Assembly (NCBI RefSeq): GCF_026151205.1
Contig: NC_087074.1
Location: 9,093,726 to 9,157,725, forward strand
Direction: 5' to 3'
Origin: Bolinopsis microptera
Taxonomy: Eukaryota > Ctenophora > Tentaculata > Lobata > Bolinopsidae
Length of the DNA: 64,000 bases
Positions 60,401 to 64,000 of this stretch are shown here, piece by piece. Made by a program: the position numbers and the translations under genes. The notes under the pieces are model-generated. The model did not search any database. It was not told where the DNA came from and worked only from the letters and a program-made list of their open reading frames with translations. Position 1 is the stretch's first letter. Each line of letters begins with the position of its first letter.

Positions 60401-63400
60401 AAGACTATCAAGAACGACAACTCTTCCAGATTCGGAAAATTCATCCGTATTCATTTCGGAACCCAGGGCAAAATCCATAGGTAAATTAATGATTTATTAT
60501 GCATGCAGTTTAGTTTTGTACTTAACACTACATCTTCAGTTGTATCCTACTTCGCATCAGTCTGTGGAGTGGGTGATCAGGTTGGCCAAAGCAACAGTGA
60601 CCCTGAGTCCCCGGAAGGAAAAACCACACTTGACCAGGCCCTTGTCCGATGTAATCCTGTCCTTGAGGCGTTCGGAAACGCCAAAACCCTGAAAAACGAC
60701 AACTCCTCGCGATTTGGAAAGTTTATAAGGATACATTTTGGTGGTACCGGGAAGATTCATAGGTAACACGAGTTGCTGATCGCTGAAGTGCGATAGTGTG
60801 TCATCCCGTTTTGTGAAGCTGTCTTTCCTAATGAACTCTATAGCTAAAGTTTGATTTTACTGCTGTTTGAATTCTTCAATCAATGACTGAGTGAAGAACG
60901 CGGTATTTTGACAGAGTGATTTTGTTTCGCGAGAGGGAAAAAGGTCAATTCAAAGGAACCGGCTTACTTTGAAATGAATACATTTTTTGCTTTTTGTGTG
61001 CGAGGTTTGCAGTGTGAAGTTGTGTGAAGTTCAGAAGTTGTGTGAATTGTGTGAAGCCGAACCAGCTACATATACCGCTATTCTTAAATTCTTGCTAAAG
61101 ATAATCGCTAACAGGAATCGCTAAAGGGAATCGCTAAAGGGAATCGCTAAAGGGAATCGCTGATTATTGCGTTGCTGTTACTCGATTCTAATACTTATCA
61201 TTAAACCAACTCTCTTATCATTAAATCAATCATTAAATTCCTTTAAATGTGGTTCAAACTAGTGATGTGATGAACTATTTTCAATTATGAACTGGACTTG
61301 TTTCCATTTAAAAAGACTCTTAAAAACTATCTTACCCAATAATTTCCACCCAGTGCTGACATAGAGAGGTATCTTCTGGAGAAGGCAAGAGTAACTTATC
61401 AGAACCCTGATGAGAGATCTTTCCATATCTTCTATCAGATGCTCAAGGGAATGAACGCTGACGAGCGTGAGTATTCGGAGAATCTTGGTGTTTCTTTATA
61501 AATCATAAACCGCCCGACTTGTTTTTCCTGTCTAATATAGGAATTTGATGGTGATATAAGCGGGATATAGATGGGAATGTAATCAATGTTTTTTAATTAT
61601 TTTAAAACCTACCAATCTTCCTAACCCATGGATCATATCTTAGTTAACATGGATAATATCTTAGTCAACACTATTCAACACACTTGTCTAATAAGACATG
61701 AACAGATCTTGTTTTACAGTAAAGGACTGCCTGTTGACCAACAGTCCCAACAATTACGCGGTGCTCAGTAACGGAGATGTCATCGTTGACAGTCTGGCAG
61801 ATCCAGATCTCTTCCTGGAGACCCAACAGTGCATGGGTGTCCTCAACTTCTCCAGTTAGTACTTCTTCACCCCAAATTCTTTCTTTAAATTTTTTCCATT
61901 TCACCCTTTTGTAAAAAGGCAATAGTGAAAGGTTACGAATGGAGGTTTTTGCAGAAAAACGTGGATTTTGGAGATTGCGGTAGGTGGGTCAAATATATGT
62001 CGTGTTCCTTGCTTACTTCCGTTCGTTACCAAGCAACGAAAAAGTTGCGCGCGTGCGAGAATTGCTTGCGGAGATGTGATGTATAGATAGCCTGTGATCT
62101 ATGAATGCGCGGCGCGACTGTGTTTTAATGTATATGATGCATGTAATTTGTATAATATTACTATTAGGTAATACACCCAATTTGTACGTGGCACGTGTAG
62201 TGTATTGATGTGTATACTCGAGTATAGTTTACCTTTGCTGATAATTTCTTGAATTACAGATACAAGTTAAGTTCTACGGCAATTGAACTGAATTTCAAGT
62301 GTTTCCCGTATTTGATGCATAATTTATCAATATTATTATCATGAAGATTGAAGTGAGCTGATCGGAGCTTATACTTAAATTTATAGTAAATGTGGAATGG
62401 AAATCTAGCGTCCGCCAAAACGAAACAACGGGCGCAATTCTTGTTAAATTCTTAAATTCAACTTTAACTGTGAACGTTGTACAATGTACGTTTTAGACGG
62501 TTTTTCACTTAGGTATTCGTAGCAACTACCAAATTTCCGACCTGGCTTCGTCCAATTACACCAATTATCTTTGCCCGAAGTTGACTATTAGTACTATAAG
62601 TACTAATTGTAAATAGTCAATCAATACTAGCCTTTGACACGAACCTGATTACCATTGTTCTTGTTAGTTATCCTAACGGAATGCTATATAATATTGCTAT
62701 ACGTTAGTCGGCATTCGTCACAATGAAAATGTCATATTCGTATCATAACTTTTGATACGTTAACTCTGACCAATTCTTATATTTGACACATTATAAAGTA
62801 TACAGTTAAAACGTGGTACGAAACTGAGTTTTTTATGAACGGAATAACAGATACCTCATTACCAAATTATGTTATAATTATTTCACGATCTATCACACTA
62901 TATGCTAACTGTTACCCATCACTAACGGTTACCCCTCACTTATCGTTACCCCTCACTAATCGTTACCCCTCACTAATCGTTGCCCCTCACTAATCGTTAC
63001 CCCTCACTAACCGCTACCAAACTTTCAGAGGAACTACAGAGGAAGATATTCAGGTTCGCTGCTGGAGTACTACATCTTGGTAACACCCAGCTGAAGTCCA
63101 ACAAGAGAGATGAGGGTTGTACCATTGATGACGCTCAGGTACGATTTGGGAGAGAGTTGATTTTTAGGTGTTTTTAGGGTTTAAAATTTATTCGGTATTA
63201 TCATTAACTTAATGACTGATGATTTGGTTCTTTATAAAGATTAAAATAGATGGTCGATGTGACTTTTAGTGTGTTCGGTATTATTGTAAAGTTAATGGCT
63301 GATGACTTTGATTTGATATCATGTCCTAAGTCTTCAATTGGTGTGCATTCCATACACCGCAAAAGGTTTTCTGCCCGCTAATATAGTAATATAGTAATAT

Positions 63401-63898
63401 ATTAGCAGTATTGAATATTTACTAAATACTTCACAGTGGATCGACAAAGCTTGCCACATGTTTGGTGTAAACGCTGTCGAGATGACCAAAGCTCTGATCA
63501 AACCTAGGATCAAAGTAGGAAACGAGTACGTCCACAAGGGTCAGAACGCAGAACAGGTTAGTCGGTCGTGGTCACCAGCTTCAATACCGTCTCTTAATAG
63601 TAAGCTTAGTCAGTCGTGGTCACCAGCTTCAATACCGTCTCTTAATAGTAAGCTTTAAGTCCCAACTTCTACAATGCCAAATAGTGGACAAAATAGGTTG
63701 GTATGAGATGGCTCTAATTTCTAGATTACGACAGTTACCCTACTTCAGGTAAAATACAGTATCAATGCCCTTTGTAAGAGTGTGTTCGAGAAGCTGTTTA
63801 AACTTGTTCTGGACATGTGTAACGAGACACTCGAGACCAAACTCAGGAAGAACTTCTTCATTGGTGTTCTTGATATTGCTGGATTCGAAATCTTCGAG
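45421..63898 (+). CDS. Muscle-type myosin II heavy chain, N-terminal motor part (gene continues right)
   Basis: Actin-based motor heavy chain. Exons: 45421-45460, 56832-56995, 57737-57880, 59509-59600, 59933-60066, then either 60288-60480 or 60540-60762, 61354-61466, 61720-61854, 63029-63138, 63437-63556, 63749-63898. They join to 465 (or 475) codons without a stop; a full heavy chain is about 1,900-1,950. Landmarks: N-terminal SH3-like strand [36 protein letters not shown]-loop [11 protein letters not shown], switch [21 protein letters not shown], switch [11 protein letters not shown]. The short head ([13 protein letters not shown]) is encoded before an 11.4-kb intron. The motor is closest in feel to striated-type animal muscle myosin rather than the non-muscle type, but the rod, which would settle it, is outside the window. 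Confidence 0.92.
45461..56831 (+). other. Myosin first intron, 11.4 kb
   Basis: Large intron between the 13-codon first exon and the motor domain; such first introns in muscle genes often hold enhancers. I see no nested gene. It contains simple sequence: CT runs at 50047-50071 and 51605-51660, a GT run near 49107, a G run at 52770-52786, an 11-bp minisatellite at 54632-55334, and a short palindrome TAACGGGTTA/TAACCCGTTA at 56588-56610. The hexapyrimidine stretches and E-box-like CACGTG sites (e.g. 46317, 46799) are not specific enough to call enhancers. Confidence 0.6.
54632..55334. repeat. Minisatellite, 11-bp unit TGTGGCTACTA
   Basis: About 60 units of TGTGGCTACTA and variants (TTAGGTTACTA, TGTGGATACTA, TGAGGTTACTA). 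The variants are grouped: seven TTAGG units in a row at 54918-54996, and TGAGG/TGACG units at 55150-55235. Because 33 bases equal 11 codons, long repeated open frames arise by chance. Confidence 0.95.
60288..60480 (+). CDS. Myosin exon 6a (short loop 1), mutually exclusive with 6b
   Basis: 193 nt, entry after one codon base and exit after two. It encodes [18 protein letters not shown].. [19 protein letters not shown], switch I ([16 protein letters not shown]) and TQGKIH. It lies 221 bases after exon 5 and 59 bases before exon 6b. Loop 1, between the P-loop helix and LDEQL, is ten residues shorter than in 6b. Confidence 0.9.
60540..60762 (+). CDS. Myosin exon 6b (long loop 1), mutually exclusive with 6a
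   Basis: 223 nt with the same entry and exit phase as 6a. It encodes the same stretch with loop 1 [19 protein letters not shown] before TTLDQALV, and the same switch I. Over 45 bases around CTTGTCCGATGTAATCCTGT the two exons are almost identical, while both flanks differ at many third positions. Using both exons would shift the frame. Confidence 0.9.
61114..61161. repeat. 13-bp tandem GGAATCGCTAAAG
   Basis: Four units in the intron between exon 6b and exon 7 of the myosin gene, followed by the near-copy GGAATCGCTGATT. Confidence 0.8.
61855..63028 (+). other. Myosin intron before exon 9, no gene seen
   Basis: AT-rich intron without a supported exon. A missing small exon was considered, but exon 8 (ends NFS) joins exon 9 (KELQRK) in phase and in family order, so none is needed. 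Confidence 0.6.
62906..63018. repeat. 18-bp minisatellite next to the exon 9 acceptor
   Basis: About six units of CTCACTAATCGTTACCCC and variants, ending ten bases before the CAG of exon 9 (acceptor 63026-63028). The pyrimidine-rich units could act as, or lengthen, the polypyrimidine tract. Confidence 0.85.
63558..63653. repeat. 48-bp direct duplication in a myosin intron
   Basis: 63558-63605 is repeated at 63606-63653 with one difference (GTCGGTCG against GTCAGTCG). It starts one base after the G of the exon 10 donor, and the second copy has C in place of that G, so the donor itself was not duplicated. Confidence 0.9.
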
Positions 63899-64000
63899 GT
63901 AAGTTGGTTTCTCTAACCTGTATGAATAAATAAACAGTGATATCCCCAGTTTCCTGTTCTCCTCGTTGTATCGTTTTCATGATTTTGTTTCTAATGTGAT

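Overview
The window looks like a nuclear locus from an AT-rich invertebrate metazoan. Genes are split by GT-AG introns, repeats make up much of the intergenic DNA, and the recognisable genes are animal genes: an MBOAT lysophospholipid acyltransferase, ribosomal protein S18, a CLIP-170-type microtubule plus-end protein and a muscle-type class II myosin. A cnidarian or another early-branching animal is my guess; nothing in the sequence proves the phylum.

Layout. 1-4.4 kb: the last exon of a 7TM receptor-like gene (+) and, on the minus strand, eight exons of an LPCAT3/MBOAT5-like gene that leaves the window on the left, so the receptor exon lies inside or against its span. 4.4-11.2 kb: intergenic, with two copies of a GC-richer dispersed repeat. 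11.3-12.25 kb: a perfect 150-bp-arm palindrome followed by an intronless RPS18 reading frame. 16.7-27.8 kb: a complete CLIP1-like gene (two CAP-Gly domains, long coiled coil, two zinc knuckles, C-terminal aromatic tail) with one large serine-rich exon that can end the message early. 28.5-32.5 kb: repeat-rich island with nested MITEs, inverted repeats, strong hairpins and a Penelope-type GIY-YIG remnant. 33.0-37.0 kb: two intronless paralogues coding secreted coiled-coil proteins with an F-type-lectin/discoidin-like domain, separated by a tandem array. 39.7-42.7 kb: an element bounded by perfect 42-bp inverted repeats, built of degenerate ~150-bp units and interrupted by a pogo/Tigger-like transposon relic. 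45.4-64 kb: the 5' part of a muscle-type myosin heavy chain gene with an 11.4-kb first intron and two mutually exclusive exons for loop 1/switch I; it runs off the right edge.

Exon joins for LPCAT3, CLIP1 and the myosin were worked out by hand from splice sites, phase and protein family. The joined reading frames stay open: 254 codons, 1,234 codons plus stop, and 465 or 475 codons respectively. The genes are not a functional cluster; the most interesting biology is isoform choice in CLIP1 and in the myosin, and the unusual structure of the 39.7-42.7 kb element.
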